The notes under the pieces were generated by a model. It was not told where the DNA came from and did no database searches. It was given only the letters and a program-made list of their open reading frames with translations. Source: Rhizobium lentis (GTDB lineage: Bacteria; Pseudomonadota; Alphaproteobacteria; Rhizobiales; Rhizobiaceae). Taken from it: 64,000 nt of DNA. The DNA is taken from positions 310,001 through 374,000 of the forward strand of contig NZ_JACHBD010000001.1 of assembly GCF_014200175.1 (NCBI RefSeq). Direction: 5' to 3'. The first letter of the stretch is position 1; every line of letters starts with the position of its first letter. Below, piece by piece: positions 36,186 to 45,215 of this stretch. The position numbers and the translations under genes were made by a program.

Positions 36186-36243
36186 TTGCCGGCTCAGGCC
36201 GTCCGGGCAAGGCGGTCGCAAGGGTCGCCTGCTCGCGTCAGAT

Positions 36244-37689
36244 CTAACCCGGCATCACCCGATACACGCATGCCGTTCCCTCGACGCCCCGCAGCGGGGC
36301 CTCGAAAGCGACCAGCCGGTGGCCGGAAAGCAACTGGGCGACACCAGCTGCCGAAAACAGCGCTTCGGAAATGCAGATCTCGCCGGCATCGGCCAGTGAC
36401 TGCACCCGGGCAGCGACATTGACCGTCTGTCCGAAATAATCGAGGTTGTCGTTCAAGGTCACGGCGATGGACGGGCCGCAATGGGCGCCGATCTTCAGGA
36501 TGATGCTGGGATCGCCATGTGCGCTGTTGAAGCGCTCGATTTCCCCAAGCATACGCAACGCCGCCGAAACCGCATCGGCCGGGCGGGAGAAGGCAGCCAT
36601 CACAGCATCGCCGATCGTCTTGACGATTGCGCCCGAATGCTCCTGCACCGTGGCGCCGAGCAAGGCGAAATGTTCACGCACCAGCGCATAGGCGTTGAGA
36701 TCGCCGAGCCGTCCATACATCGCCGTCGAGCCCTTGAGATCGGTGAACAGCAGCGTCACCTGGCGGATGCCGAGCCCTTCCCTCTCGTCGACGCGCTCGG
36801 AGCGGAACAGCCGCCGGAAGGTCTGGCGCGCCAGCAGCATGCCGCCCGACATGTAGGGATCGAAGTCGAGAACCGGCTTGGTGGTCTGCGCCAAGATTTC
36901 CGGCGGCCAGTTGATCAGCAGCAGCGACCCGCGCACAGCCGCCGAGTTCTCGATTTCGACGATGACAGGGCCCGGCCGCACCGCCGGCAGCGAAGCGGAG
37001 AACCGCTGCCCGTCATATCGAACGCGCAGGAGCGTCGGCACCGTCACGGGCTCGCCTGTCACCGGCAGCGCGAAGCTCGCCTGGGTCTGCACATTTATGC
37101 CGGCGAGCGCCCCGGCGCCGAGCTCCGCCCTCACCGTCGTGACGGATGCGGGGGCCAGGAAGGTCAGGCCGCGCACCATCCCCTTGAGGACATCGAGAAA
37201 GCGGGCCTGCTGGCCGGGCAGCCGCGCATCGCTCAGAAACCGCGCCTTCCAGTGAAAATCCTCGACCGAAAGCGAGCCGGGATCGTGAAACGGCAGCCGG
37301 CGCAACTGCGGCGACACCGTGAAGGTCACTTCGATGAAGTCGTCGAGGTCGGTTTCGCCGGAGACGTCGCAAAGGCCGCAGACATAGTGGGTCTTCAGCG
37401 TCCGCAGCGCGCCGAAACTGTCGAGCACCATGCCGGATTGGGGACAGACGACGTCCCAGCTCATCTCGAACAGACCGCTGCGCGTCGCATGGAGAAAGAG
37501 ATCGATGCTTTCGGCCTCGGAGATCGCTTGGTCGCGCGCGAAAGCCAGAGGGTTGATGCGGTAGAGCGAGAAATCGTCGCCGCCGCGGATCAGGCTTTCG
37601 AATTTGGCGATGACGCGCGGGCTCCAGGACCGGGCAAGCTCCATCTCGGTCATCTTGCTGTCGAGGAGTCGTTCCTGAACATCGCTCAT
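36244..37689 (-). CDS. DUF5939 adenylate/guanylate cyclase
   Basis: A 481-residue cyclase. Residues 1-290 are a DUF5939-type region with a Cys cluster (VVCPQSGMV and HYVCGLCDVSG) that may bind zinc, preceded by ELARSWSPRVIAKFESL. The class III catalytic domain is at about 300-480: VTLLFTDLKGSTAMYGRLGD (first metal Asp), GAIVKTIGDAVMAAFSRPAD (Lys and second Asp), and DYFGQTVNVAARVQSLAD (Asn/Arg). All catalytic residues appear present. CGTAGGTGAG precedes ATG 37689; the open frame to 37800 is non-coding upstream. It is a second cyclase in this window and has no adjacent effector gene. Confidence 0.9.
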   Translation of the reverse strand: MSDVQERLLDSKMTEMELARSWSPRVIAKFESLIRGGDDFSLYRINPLAFARDQAISEAESIDLFLHATRSGLFEMSWDVVCPQSGMVLDSFGALRTLKTHYVCGLCDVSGETDLDDFIEVTFTVSPQLRRLPFHDPGSLSVEDFHWKARFLSDARLPGQQARFLDVLKGMVRGLTFLAPASVTTVRAELGAGALAGINVQTQASFALPVTGEPVTVPTLLRVRYDGQRFSASLPAVRPGPVIVEIENSAAVRGSLLLINWPPEILAQTTKPVLDFDPYMSGGMLLARQTFRRLFRSERVDEREGLGIRQVTLLFTDLKGSTAMYGRLGDLNAYALVREHFALLGATVQEHSGAIVKTIGDAVMAAFSRPADAVSAALRMLGEIERFNSAHGDPSIILKIGAHCGPSIAVTLNDNLDYFGQTVNVAARVQSLADAGEICISEALFSAAGVAQLLSGHRLVAFEAPLRGVEGTACVYRVMPG

Positions 37690-37869
37690 CTCACCTACGC
37701 CTCGATTGGCCAGGCCATGGGATCCACCGCGGCTCCCGCGATTATAGCAAAAAACAGGCGGTGCGTCCGCCTTCGGCAGCCTTGGACGCGGCAACGGCAA
37801 GGCTCGCCCGGCGGCCGCCGGATCGCGCCAAAATAGCTGTAGCTTTGCCTCGGAATAAGCGTAGAGTCG

Positions 37870-38359
37870 CTACGTCGCCCGGGTCGACTCCGGCGCCGAT
37901 GGCAGCGCTTCGCGCATGAAAAGCTCGACGATCCGGTCGCCCGACGCCCTCGCCGCCTGTGCCTCCGGCGCATCGCGATAGAGCGGTACCGCGTCATGCA
38001 GCGCCGCCCGCATCGCCGCCTCCTCGCACTCGGAGCGGAGAAAAGCGTGGACAAGGCGGCGCAGCCGGTCGAGCGGCGATCTTTGCCCATTCTCCAGGAT
38101 CGTCGCGAGCAGGCCGGTCGTCTCGCGCCACTCGTCGCTCTGCAGCCGGAAGAGGATCGCCGCCTTGTTGGGAAAATACTGGTAGAGCGAACGATGCTGA
38201 CGCCGCCCTTTCGGCCACCCGCGCCGTGGTAAAGCGCTGGGCGCCTTCCCGCGCCAAAACCTGAGCAGCGGAATCAAGGATCGCCGCCACGAGCTCGCTG
38301 GAGCGAACCTGCTTCGGCTGTTTTCGTGAGGAAACCCGGGCACTTGGCTGGTCTGTCAT
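37870..38359 (-). pseudogene. TetR-family regulator broken in the DNA-binding domain
   Basis: The minus strand from ATG 38359 reads MTDQPSARVSSRKQPKQVRS, SELVAAILDSAAQVLAREGA and QRFTTARVAERA, the first two helices of a TetR domain. Similarity then jumps to another frame: SLYQYFPNKAAILFRLQSDE, followed by a complete C-terminal half ending PSAPESTRAT at 37870. The expected joining peptide (AERAGVSxGSLYQYF) would need one extra base at two places between 38188 and 38210. Two single-base losses thus destroy the recognition helix region. As it stands no functional regulator is made; if the bases are assembly errors the gene is normal (about 163 codons). Confidence 0.75.
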
Positions 38360-38565
38360 GCGGCGTCCTGCAATGCGATTAGCCGACGCGACGAATTATT
38401 CGTATTTTTTCGTCTCGCCCGCGTCCGCACCCTAGCCGCCGGCTACCTCTCGACACCGTTCGCCGACGATATCGAGCTGTCGATGCGGGTTTAAGATCGG
38501 CGGCGGCGGCATGAAGAGTGTTTGCCTTCGCTTACGCTCAGAGCACTCGCTCCCCCAGTCGCTCA

Positions 38566-38735
38566 CCCCCTCATCCGCCTGCCGGCACCGTCTCCCCGCT
38601 CGCTGGGGAGAAGGTGCAAGCCGCTTTGCCGCCATTCCGCTTCTCCCCTTGGGGGTCCGAAGGACGGGCGAGACCCGTGGCTCGCCCAGGCTGATGCCGG
38701 CAGGCAGATGAGGGGGCACACGGCACATCCCCATT
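38566..38735. repeat. Dispersed palindromic repeat, longest copy
   Basis: CCCCCTCATCCGCCTGCCGG, CTCCCCGCTCGCTGGGGAG, then CTTCTCCCCTTGGGGGTCCG and GGCAGATGAGGGGGCACACGG. Two inverted terminal blocks enclose two hairpins. It fills most of the gene-free interval 38360-38847, in which I see no coding region. Related blocks occur at 20463-20548, 34700-34767 and 34846-34913. Confidence 0.72.
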
Positions 38736-38847
38736 GGCTTGGGCAAAGCGAACAACCCACCGCCCCCTCCTCACACTCGCAGCCCATCTTGCACATCCCC
38801 ACTCCCTCGCCTAAGGCAAAGCAACCTCCCTTCCGCAAGGCCGCCCG

Positions 38848-39660
38848 GTGCTCCGCCTCATCCTCCACGCCCTCGCCGCTCTCATCCTGACGCTGCTCAC
38901 CCAGATCGGTGGCGTCGCCTATCTCTTCGCCCTCGCCGCCGCGCGCATATGCGGCCTTAGGCGATTTCCTGCCAAACTCGCGCTCTTCCTTTTGTGCTAC
39001 GCCGCCGCGACCGTCGCCACACAGTTTGCGGCACCGGCGTTCGGCCGCGTCCCACTCTCCTGCATGGCAGGCGCCGAAGACAGGCTCATTGTCCACTCGC
39101 CTATCTACTGCGCGCTCAACCGCAACTACATCACGCCCAAACTTCGCGATCTCGCAGAGGCCCTCGCCACTCACATGGACCAGCAATTCCCCGGCACCGT
39201 CACCGTCGCGCTGGATGCGAATTTCCCCTTCGTCAACGGTTTCCCGTTGCTGCCGCATCTCTCGCATGCTGACGGCAAGAAGCTTGATTTCGCTTACTAT
39301 TACAAGGATGCCGGGGGTGCCTTCCTGAACGGCGCCACCCGCTCGCCGATCGGTTATTTCGCCTTCGAGGAGCCCGGCCCGGGCGAGGAACTGCCCTGCG
39401 CGGGCCACCATGACTGGCTCACCACCCGCTGGAATTTCGATGCGTTGCAGCCATTGTTCCCGGCCTACCGGATCGAGGAGCAGCGCACTGCGGCGGCGGT
39501 CGCCTGGCTAACGACGGAAGGGGCCGCACGCTTCGGTCTGCAGAAGATCTTCATCGAACCGCATCTGAAGAACGCGCTCGGTATCAGCGACGCCCATGTC
39601 CGCTTTCAGGGATGCCGGGCCGCCCGCCACGACGACCACATCCATGTCCAGATCGAGTGA
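38848..39660 (+). CDS. Membrane-anchored LAS-type (M15-like) peptidase candidate
   Basis: A 270-residue protein starting at GTG 38848 (AAGG upstream). Two hydrophobic helices (about residues 5-35 and 40-65) anchor it. The periplasmic part contains LSHADGKKLDF near residue 139, fitting S-H-x2-G-x3-D of LAS metallopeptidases, and ends ARHDDHIHVQIE, fitting the H-x-H metal motif. These are the zinc ligands expected for M15/M74-type peptidoglycan enzymes. The rest (FAFEEPGPGEELPCAGHHDW) is not familiar. A role in cell-wall remodelling is inferred from motif geometry only. Confidence 0.7.
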   Translation: MLRLILHALAALILTLLTQIGGVAYLFALAAARICGLRRFPAKLALFLLCYAAATVATQFAAPAFGRVPLSCMAGAEDRLIVHSPIYCALNRNYITPKLRDLAEALATHMDQQFPGTVTVALDANFPFVNGFPLLPHLSHADGKKLDFAYYYKDAGGAFLNGATRSPIGYFAFEEPGPGEELPCAGHHDWLTTRWNFDALQPLFPAYRIEEQRTAAAVAWLTTEGAARFGLQKIFIEPHLKNALGISDAHVRFQGCRAARHDDHIHVQIE

Positions 39661-39766
39661 GCGCAATCGAACGCCAGCTCGCCTCCCGCTTGCACGAAAC
39701 GGGAAATCCGTTAGATCTGCTCAAGCACGAAGGGTTCCGCAGAAAGCTCTGATTTCGAGGTGGTTT

Positions 39767-40255
39767 ATGAGGCACCATATGGTCGCAGTCGTCGGATCGC
39801 CCGCCGCCGTGGCGGCAATGGCTCAGGCGGCAGATTGCCCTGAACCCACGGCACTGCCGTTCTGCCTTGAGATCGCTCCCTTGGGCGATCGGCAGCTCGA
39901 GCGACTGACGAAACTTCGGCCCGGCGCCTACCGCGACGGCTTCAGAAGACTCTCGGCCGTGCTCGAGCAGCCTCTGGCGACCGCCTATGGACATGGCCTG
40001 CTGGCCCATATCGAGACGGAATATTTCGGCGGAGCCGGTTCCCAGGCAGCCGCCGCATTCGCGGACGGAGACATGATATTCAGCGCCGCAAAACCGGATA
40101 CGCGGGACCCGATCGGCCCGGACGACCCAATCAACCCAGCCTTACGACGTCTCGGCGTCGAGGCCACCGGCCATGTCGACGCGTTCGCTGCCCTGGGGCT
40201 CGGCCGCTTCCGCAGCCTCGAACACCTCGGCCTTGACGAAGACGAGGATGATTAG
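39767..40255 (+). CDS. Hypothetical protein
   Basis: A 162-residue protein with a strong GAGGTGG before ATG 39767. The start MRHHMVAVVGSPAAVAAMAQ is mildly hydrophobic but not a convincing signal. It contains LPFCLEIAPLGDRQLERLTK and ends in a very acidic LGLDEDEDD. I do not recognise the family. A minus-strand frame (MDSENSQSGG..., from 40393) overlaps its 3' end by about 110 bases; I prefer the plus strand because of the ribosome site and codon choice. Confidence 0.6.
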   Translation: MRHHMVAVVGSPAAVAAMAQAADCPEPTALPFCLEIAPLGDRQLERLTKLRPGAYRDGFRRLSAVLEQPLATAYGHGLLAHIETEYFGGAGSQAAAAFADGDMIFSAAKPDTRDPIGPDDPINPALRRLGVEATGHVDAFAALGLGRFRSLEHLGLDEDEDD

Positions 40256-40416
40256 AGTCTGGTAAAATCTTTGCTTTGCCGCCGGATCGAACCCCGGCCG
40301 AGTGATGCGCCTGCCATTTTGATCGGGCGCCGCAACCATCCGTGGCAGCGCCTCTTTCCAGCTGCCGCCCGATTGACTATTTTCGCTGTCCATATCCCTA
40401 AACGAGAGGTTTGCTT

Positions 40417-41415
40417 GTGAGTGTCGGCCTGATTGCCCTGCTTGACGATGTTGCCGCGCTTGCAAAGGCGGCCGCTGCTTCCCTGGACGACGTGGTCGCT
40501 CAGGCGGGCAGAGCCGGCGCCAAAGCCGCCGGCGTCGTGATCGACGACGCTGCCGTCACGCCGCGTTATGTGACCGGCCTGTCGGCGGCGCGCGAACTGC
40601 CGATCATCGCGAAGATCGCCGTCGGCTCCCTCAAGAACAAACTTCTGTTCCTCCTGCCGGCAGCACTCGTCCTCAGCCTTCTGGTGCCGCAGGCGGTGAC
40701 GCCGTTGCTCATGCTCGGTGGGCTCTACCTCTGCTACGAAGGCGCCGAAAAGGTCTACGAGCTCGTTGTGCCGCACGCAGCCCATTCACACGAGGCGGGG
40801 CTCGAGTCGATCAGCGTCGATCCGAAGACCTTCGAGGACGAAAAGGTCGCGAGCGCCATCAGGACCGATTTCATCCTGTCCGCCGAAATCATGGCGATCA
40901 CGCTCGGCTCGTTGTCCGAGTCGGGGCTGGCGATGCAGGCGCTGGTTCTCGCCCTGGTCGGAACCATCATCACGGCTGCAGTCTACGGCGTCGTCGCTCT
41001 GATCGTGAAGGCGGACGATTTCGGCCTCTGGCTTGCCCAGCGGTCCCCCCCTTCTCAAGCCGGCGCGCCCCTGCGCATATTCGGGCGCGGCCTGGTGAAG
41101 GGCATGCCCTATCTTCTCAAGGTGCTCGGCCTGATCGGGACAGCGGCGATGATCTGGGTCGGCGGCGGCATCATCGTGCACGGCGCCGAAACCTTCGGCC
41201 TCGCCTGGCTGAGCCATCTCCTCCACGATACCGGGGAAGCCGTCGCCCATGCAGTACCGGCCGGCGGCGCCGTGCTTTCCTGGCTGGTTCAAGCGACCGG
41301 TGCGGGTCTCGTTGGCATCCTCATCGGGCTCGCGACAATCCCGGCCGTCGGCTACATCGTTTCGCCCTTATGGCAGTGGTGCGCGACACGCCTGCGCCGG
41401 ATCAGGACCGCCTGA
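40417..41415 (+). CDS. DUF808 (YedI-like) membrane protein
   Basis: A 332-residue inner-membrane protein of the DUF808 family. The N-terminus SVGLIALLDDVAALAKAAAA is the family signature, followed by YVTGLSAARELPIIAKIAVG, six or so hydrophobic helices (about residues 75-115, 155-190 and 230-315) and the GLYLCYEGAEKVYE motif. I start at GTG 40417, with GAGAGG upstream, rather than a TTG two codons earlier. The molecular role is unknown. A hairpin 75 bases downstream probably ends the transcript. Confidence 0.9.
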   Translation: MSVGLIALLDDVAALAKAAAASLDDVVAQAGRAGAKAAGVVIDDAAVTPRYVTGLSAARELPIIAKIAVGSLKNKLLFLLPAALVLSLLVPQAVTPLLMLGGLYLCYEGAEKVYELVVPHAAHSHEAGLESISVDPKTFEDEKVASAIRTDFILSAEIMAITLGSLSESGLAMQALVLALVGTIITAAVYGVVALIVKADDFGLWLAQRSPPSQAGAPLRIFGRGLVKGMPYLLKVLGLIGTAAMIWVGGGIIVHGAETFGLAWLSHLLHDTGEAVAHAVPAGGAVLSWLVQATGAGLVGILIGLATIPAVGYIVSPLWQWCATRLRRIRTA

Positions 41416-41489
41416 GCGAGCGGCCGCAGTTTTGACCACGCCACGCGTGGGCGGAGCAGGCACCATGATGGCTCCGACTCCTTCACCTG

Positions 41490-41530
41490 CCGGTCGGGCG
41501 AGTGAGGCAAGCGCATTGCTGCCCGACCGG
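41490..41530. terminator. Perfect 10-bp hairpin after DUF808 gene
   Basis: CCGGTCGGGC (41490-41499) pairs with GCCCGACCGG (41521-41530). No T-run. The rest of 41416-41800 has no supportable gene. Confidence 0.5.
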
Positions 41531-41800
41531 ATGTCCCGACGACTTAAGCATCATCAACCGGCATCCCTTTCATCGTAAGCACGCTGCGCCGCAAAGATTG
41601 CGTCCATGTTCTTCTCCGCCCAGCTCGGCCGCGCTCTGCGCCCAGTCCTTCGCCCTTCTCGGAACCCTGGTCGGCGCTTTTACCATGGTTATCGGCGCCC
41701 GCCCCCCAAACGGCGCTGGAGTACCTCACCCACGCCGTTCATGATGCTGCTTTGATCAACGGCCTCGTCTGGCTGACACGGCGCCGCGCGTAAGCGGCGC

Positions 41801-42268
41801 CTATCGCAGCGGCAGCTCGTAGCTCCGTTTCAGCGTTTCCATCGGCACGTCGGTCTTGACGCTGAGCACGCTTGGAATGCGGGTCAGATGATCGGCCTGG
41901 AAGCGCCAGTAGCTGTGCAGATCGGCGGTGACGATGCGCAGCACGGCGTCGCATTCTCCTGTCGTCAGGTAGCATTCCATCACCTCCGGAAACCGTCGCA
42001 CCGCCTCGGCGAAGCGCAGCGTCACCTCGGCATCCTGAGTCCGGAAGCACACGCGGGCGAAAACCGTCAGACCCGCCCCGACCTTTGTCGGGTCGAGCAC
42101 GGCGACATAGCGATCGATGATGCCTGCCTCTTCCAGCAGCCTCACCCGGCGTAGACATGGCGAAGGCGACAGCCCCACCTCCCTTGCCAGCTCGACATTG
42201 GAAATGCGCCCGCCGCGCTGGAGCACGCGCAGGATATGCCGATCGATCGCATCCAAGGTGAGTGTCAT
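41801..42268 (-). CDS. Lrp/AsnC-family transcriptional regulator
   Basis: A 155-residue regulator. The helix-turn-helix [20 protein letters not shown] and [20 protein letters not shown] (about residues 6-47) has the classical SPSxCLRRV pattern. The RAM effector domain is at 65-150 ([20 protein letters not shown]). It probably binds an amino acid and forms octamers. I use ATG 42268; the frame to 42319 would run across its own operator. A GGCGCCGC/GCGGCGCC inverted repeat (41780-41801) overlaps its 3' end and may terminate it. It is divergent from argG, implying control of argG and autoregulation. Confidence 0.92.
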   Translation of the reverse strand: MTLTLDAIDRHILRVLQRGGRISNVELAREVGLSPSPCLRRVRLLEEAGIIDRYVAVLDPTKVGAGLTVFARVCFRTQDAEVTLRFAEAVRRFPEVMECYLTTGECDAVLRIVTADLHSYWRFQADHLTRIPSVLSVKTDVPMETLKRSYELPLR

Positions 42269-42292
42269 TTTAAAGCTCCGCAACACAGAATA

Positions 42293-42309
42293 TTGGCATA
42301 TCATGCCAA
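42293..42309. promoter_or_regulatory. Palindromic operator for Lrp-type regulator
   Basis: A perfect 17-bp inverted repeat, TTGGCA-TATCA-TGCCAA, lies between the divergent Lrp and argG starts, 25 bases from the Lrp start codon. Lrp/AsnC proteins bind such palindromes. Confidence 0.65.
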
Positions 42310-42394
42310 ACTTTCGCAATTTCAGGGACGCTTCGCAAGCTCATTGCGTGAGCTTTGGCCTATCGTTCCAGCGGATCGATATGGAGAAAAGCTG

Positions 42395-43564
42395 ATGGCA
42401 AGAAAGATGGGAAAAATCGTGCTCGCTTATTCCGGCGGGCTGGATACGTCGATCATTCTCAAATGGCTGCAGGAGACCTATGGGTGCGAGGTTGTCACCT
42501 TCACCGCCGACCTTGGCCAGGGCGAGGAACTCGAACCGGCCCGCGCTAAGGCGAAGATGCTGGGTGTTCGGGACATTCGCATAACCGATCTGCGTGAGGA
42601 ATTCGTCGGAGATTTCGTCTTTCCCATGCTGCGGGCCAATACGCTCTATGAGGGCCAGTACCTCCTCGGCAGTTCCATCGCCCGCCCGCTGATCGCCAAA
42701 CACCTCGTCGCTGTCGCCCGTGAGGTCGGTGCCGACGCCGTCGCCCACGGCTCAACCGGCAAAGGCAATGACCAGGTCCGCTTTGAACTCGCCGTCAATG
42801 CGCTCGACTCCTCAATGGAGGTCATTGCCCCCTGGCGCCAATGGGATATCCGCTCCCGCGCCCAGTTGCTGGAATATGCCGCAAGGCATCAAATCCCCGT
42901 GCCGAAGGACAGGCGCGGCGACGCCCCCTTCTCGATCGACGCCAACCTGCTGCACACCTCTACCGAAGGTAAGGTGCTTGAAGACCCGGCGGAGATCGCA
43001 CCCGATTACATCTATCAGCGCACGGTCGATCCTGTCGACGCTCCGGATCGGCCCGAGACTGTCGCGATCGGCTTCGAAAGCGGCGACCCGGTTTCGGTGG
43101 ACGGCAGGCCGATGACGCCGGCCGCATTGCTCGCCGAACTCAACGAGCGAGGCGGGCGACACGGCGTCGGGCGGGTCGATCTGGTGGAAAACCGCTACAT
43201 CGGCATGAAGTCGAGGGGCGTTTACGAGACACCGGGAGGCACGATCCTGCTTTCGGCTCATCGCGGCATCGAATCGATCACCCTCGATCGCGCCGCCGCG
43301 CATCTGAAGGATGAGCTCATGCCCCGCTACGCCGAGCTGATCTATAATGGGTTCTGGTTTTCTCCCGAGCGGGACATGCTGCAAGCCCTCATAGACCGAA
43401 GTCAGGCCTTCGTCAGCGGTGAAGTCACGCTGAGGCTCTACAAGGGAAACGCCTCGGTCATATCCCGAGTCTCCCCTTCCTCGCTCTATTCCCCCGATCT
43501 CGTCACTTTCGAGGAAGGGCGGTCGCCTATGACCACCATGACGCCGAAGGTTTCATCAGGCTGA
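42395..43564 (+). CDS. argG: Argininosuccinate synthase, 3' end frameshifted
   Basis: Joins citrulline and aspartate with ATP in arginine synthesis. The ATP loop [19 protein letters not shown] is at residues 8-26, then [42 protein letters not shown] and [24 protein letters not shown] precedes the ATG. As read it has 389 residues and ends [14 protein letters not shown] one-base gain at the GGG of 43517-43519 would restore the usual ending ([20 protein letters not shown]) to a TGA at 43615-43617, giving about 407 residues. The lost tail is involved in tetramer contacts in known structures. Adjacency to an Lrp regulator suggests an inducible, possibly second, argG copy rather than the housekeeping one. 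Confidence 0.9.
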   Translation: MARKMGKIVLAYSGGLDTSIILKWLQETYGCEVVTFTADLGQGEELEPARAKAKMLGVRDIRITDLREEFVGDFVFPMLRANTLYEGQYLLGSSIARPLIAKHLVAVAREVGADAVAHGSTGKGNDQVRFELAVNALDSSMEVIAPWRQWDIRSRAQLLEYAARHQIPVPKDRRGDAPFSIDANLLHTSTEGKVLEDPAEIAPDYIYQRTVDPVDAPDRPETVAIGFESGDPVSVDGRPMTPAALLAELNERGGRHGVGRVDLVENRYIGMKSRGVYETPGGTILLSAHRGIESITLDRAAAHLKDELMPRYAELIYNGFWFSPERDMLQALIDRSQAFVSGEVTLRLYKGNASVISRVSPSSLYSPDLVTFEEGRSPMTTMTPKVSSG

Positions 43565-43820
43565 ACGGATTGCGCCTCAAAAACTGGGCCGCCCGAAACG
43601 GAAGATACCGCGCCTGAGCTCGCAGCGGCGAGCCTGGTTGACCCGCTTCTGCCACCGATCAATCCGATCGGTAATCGTCACAGAATTTCAAACGATTTTA
43701 AAAATCAGCATTCCAGAGTTAATCGATTTTAATTTTATTATTAAAATTTTTTTGTTGCGGCGCAAAAGAAACTTGGCATTAACTTTTACCAATGCTCAGT
43801 TTGTCGTTTGGAGAACTCGC

Positions 43821-43994
43821 ATGACTGTGACATTTCCGCTGACCGAGAAGCGCGACGCAGAAGCGTTGCTCAAGCATTTGACGCTGCACAAACTCACCTA
43901 TCCCGGAAACTGTGTCGTATCGCTCAAGGCGCACGTCGCCCAGGTTTCATCTTCGCACACGACAGCCCTCGGCACCGCCCGTACCGCCTGGTAG
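43821..43994 (+). CDS. Small hypothetical protein
   Basis: 57 residues, MTVTFPLTEKRDAEALLKHL, with TTTGGAG upstream of ATG 43821 and downstream of an unusually AT-rich stretch (about 43680-43800) that looks like a promoter. No family is recognised. Length and lack of homologs in memory keep confidence low; the ribosome site is the main support. Confidence 0.42.
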   Translation: MTVTFPLTEKRDAEALLKHLTLHKLTYPGNCVVSLKAHVAQVSSSHTTALGTARTAW

Positions 43995-44014
43995 AAACTG
44001 CCGCTGACGATCCC

Positions 44015-44050
44015 CACCCTCACCTGCTTGCCGGCGGCCAGGTGAGGGTG
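44015..44050. terminator. Perfect 12-bp hairpin
   Basis: CACCCTCACCTG (44015-44026) pairs with CAGGTGAGGGTG (44039-44050), 20 bases after the small gene. No T-run follows. It may be a terminator or a REP-like unit. Confidence 0.5.
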
Positions 44051-44290
44051 ACTTAGCCCCGGCACCGGCATCCACCCGATAGCGCCGAGAAACGCATCGA
44101 GGCATTCGACCTGGCTGAATCCATTGCACCGGTAGTTGCGTAGACATTCAGCGCCACCCAGCAGAAATCATCGGCTGCCAGTCACAGAAAAGCGATCATT
44201 GCGGTATTTACGGAGTTCCCACTCCCCGCAGTGCCGCCAGCGCGGAAACCGGATTCCAGCTCGTGGCGGCAAATCGGATGCCTGACCCAA

Positions 44291-45064
44291 ATGATCTATC
44301 TGAAACATGGCATGCTCGCTCTGGCATTAGTGCTGGCAGCCTTATTGCCCCTTCACCACGCGCAGGCCGAACAATGCGAAAAGGTCACCTTCGATGAGGC
44401 GAAATACGTCATCTGCACCTTGGAAGTGGGGAAAGTCGACCTGCGTCTGTTCTGGAAGGGCGTCGACGGCGAGCCATACCGCGCTTTTTCAAACCTTGCC
44501 GACGCCGTTCGCGCCGAAGGGCGAAACCTGACTTTCGCCGTCAATGCCGGCATGTACCGGGCCGACTTTTCGCCGATGGGACTGTATGTCGAGAACGGCA
44601 GGGAACTGAAACCCGCCAACATGGCAGCTGCCGAAAGCGCCGCCGGCCAGGTGCCGAATTTCTACAAGAAGCCGAATGGCGTGTTCTTTCTTGGTGAAGC
44701 AGGCGCTGGGATAGTACCGACCGAAAAGTATTTGAAGCTCGCCACCAAGCCGCGCTTTGCCACGCAGTCCGGTCCGATGCTCGTCATCGCCGGCAACCTC
44801 AACCCGATCTTCATCGCAGGCTCGACGGACCGAACCCGCCGAAGCGGTGTCGGCGTCTGCGAAAACGGAACTGTTCGCTTCGCAATCAGCGACGAGAGCG
44901 TGAATTTCCACGATTTCGCGCGGCTTTTCCGCGATCGCCTGAAATGCCGCGACGCCTTGTTTCTCGATGGCGGACGCGGCGTCGGAGTTTACAATCCGGC
45001 AATGGGACGCAACGACTGGTCCTGGCACGGCGGCTACGGCCCGATCTTCGGGCTGGTGGAATAG
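44291..45064 (+). CDS. NAGPA-type phosphodiester glycosidase, exported
   Basis: A 257-residue periplasmic protein. The signal is MIYLKHGMLALALVLAALLP ending HHAQA. The phosphodiester glycosidase (PF09992-like) domain shows LTFAVNAGMYRADFSPMGLY, NGVFFLGEAGAGIVPTEKY, ATQSGPMLVIAGNLNPIF, RRSGVGVCENGTVRFAISDE and ALFLDGGRGVGVYNPAMGRN. These are the conserved strands and the D-G-G active-site loop of the family, which removes sugar caps from phosphodiesters. I use ATG 44291; ATG 44309 is a possible alternative. The natural substrate in rhizobia is unknown. It is convergent with the ABC transporter gene. Confidence 0.88.
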   Translation: MIYLKHGMLALALVLAALLPLHHAQAEQCEKVTFDEAKYVICTLEVGKVDLRLFWKGVDGEPYRAFSNLADAVRAEGRNLTFAVNAGMYRADFSPMGLYVENGRELKPANMAAAESAAGQVPNFYKKPNGVFFLGEAGAGIVPTEKYLKLATKPRFATQSGPMLVIAGNLNPIFIAGSTDRTRRSGVGVCENGTVRFAISDESVNFHDFARLFRDRLKCRDALFLDGGRGVGVYNPAMGRNDWSWHGGYGPIFGLVE

Positions 45065-45215
45065 CGCTCCGTGCCTGTTCCGGCGTCTGAATGACTTCCT
45101 GCAGCGCCAGGATCGGGCCTCGGACGGCGAAGCTCCAGGATCACCAGGACTGGTGGGCGGACGGCGAGAAGCGGACGCGCGACATGACAGCCGGTTTTTC
45201 ATCACCTCGTAGCGG

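Noticed and set aside
40142..40393. Minus-strand frame beginning MDSENSQSGG
   Set aside because: Overlaps the 3' end of the hypothetical gene at 39767, has a weak start and no family; kept as a low-probability alternative.
41502..41744. Plus-strand frame with a hydrophobic stretch near 41650
   Set aside because: No ribosome site, contains the hairpin of 41490-41530, and no continuous family-like protein; possible relic only.
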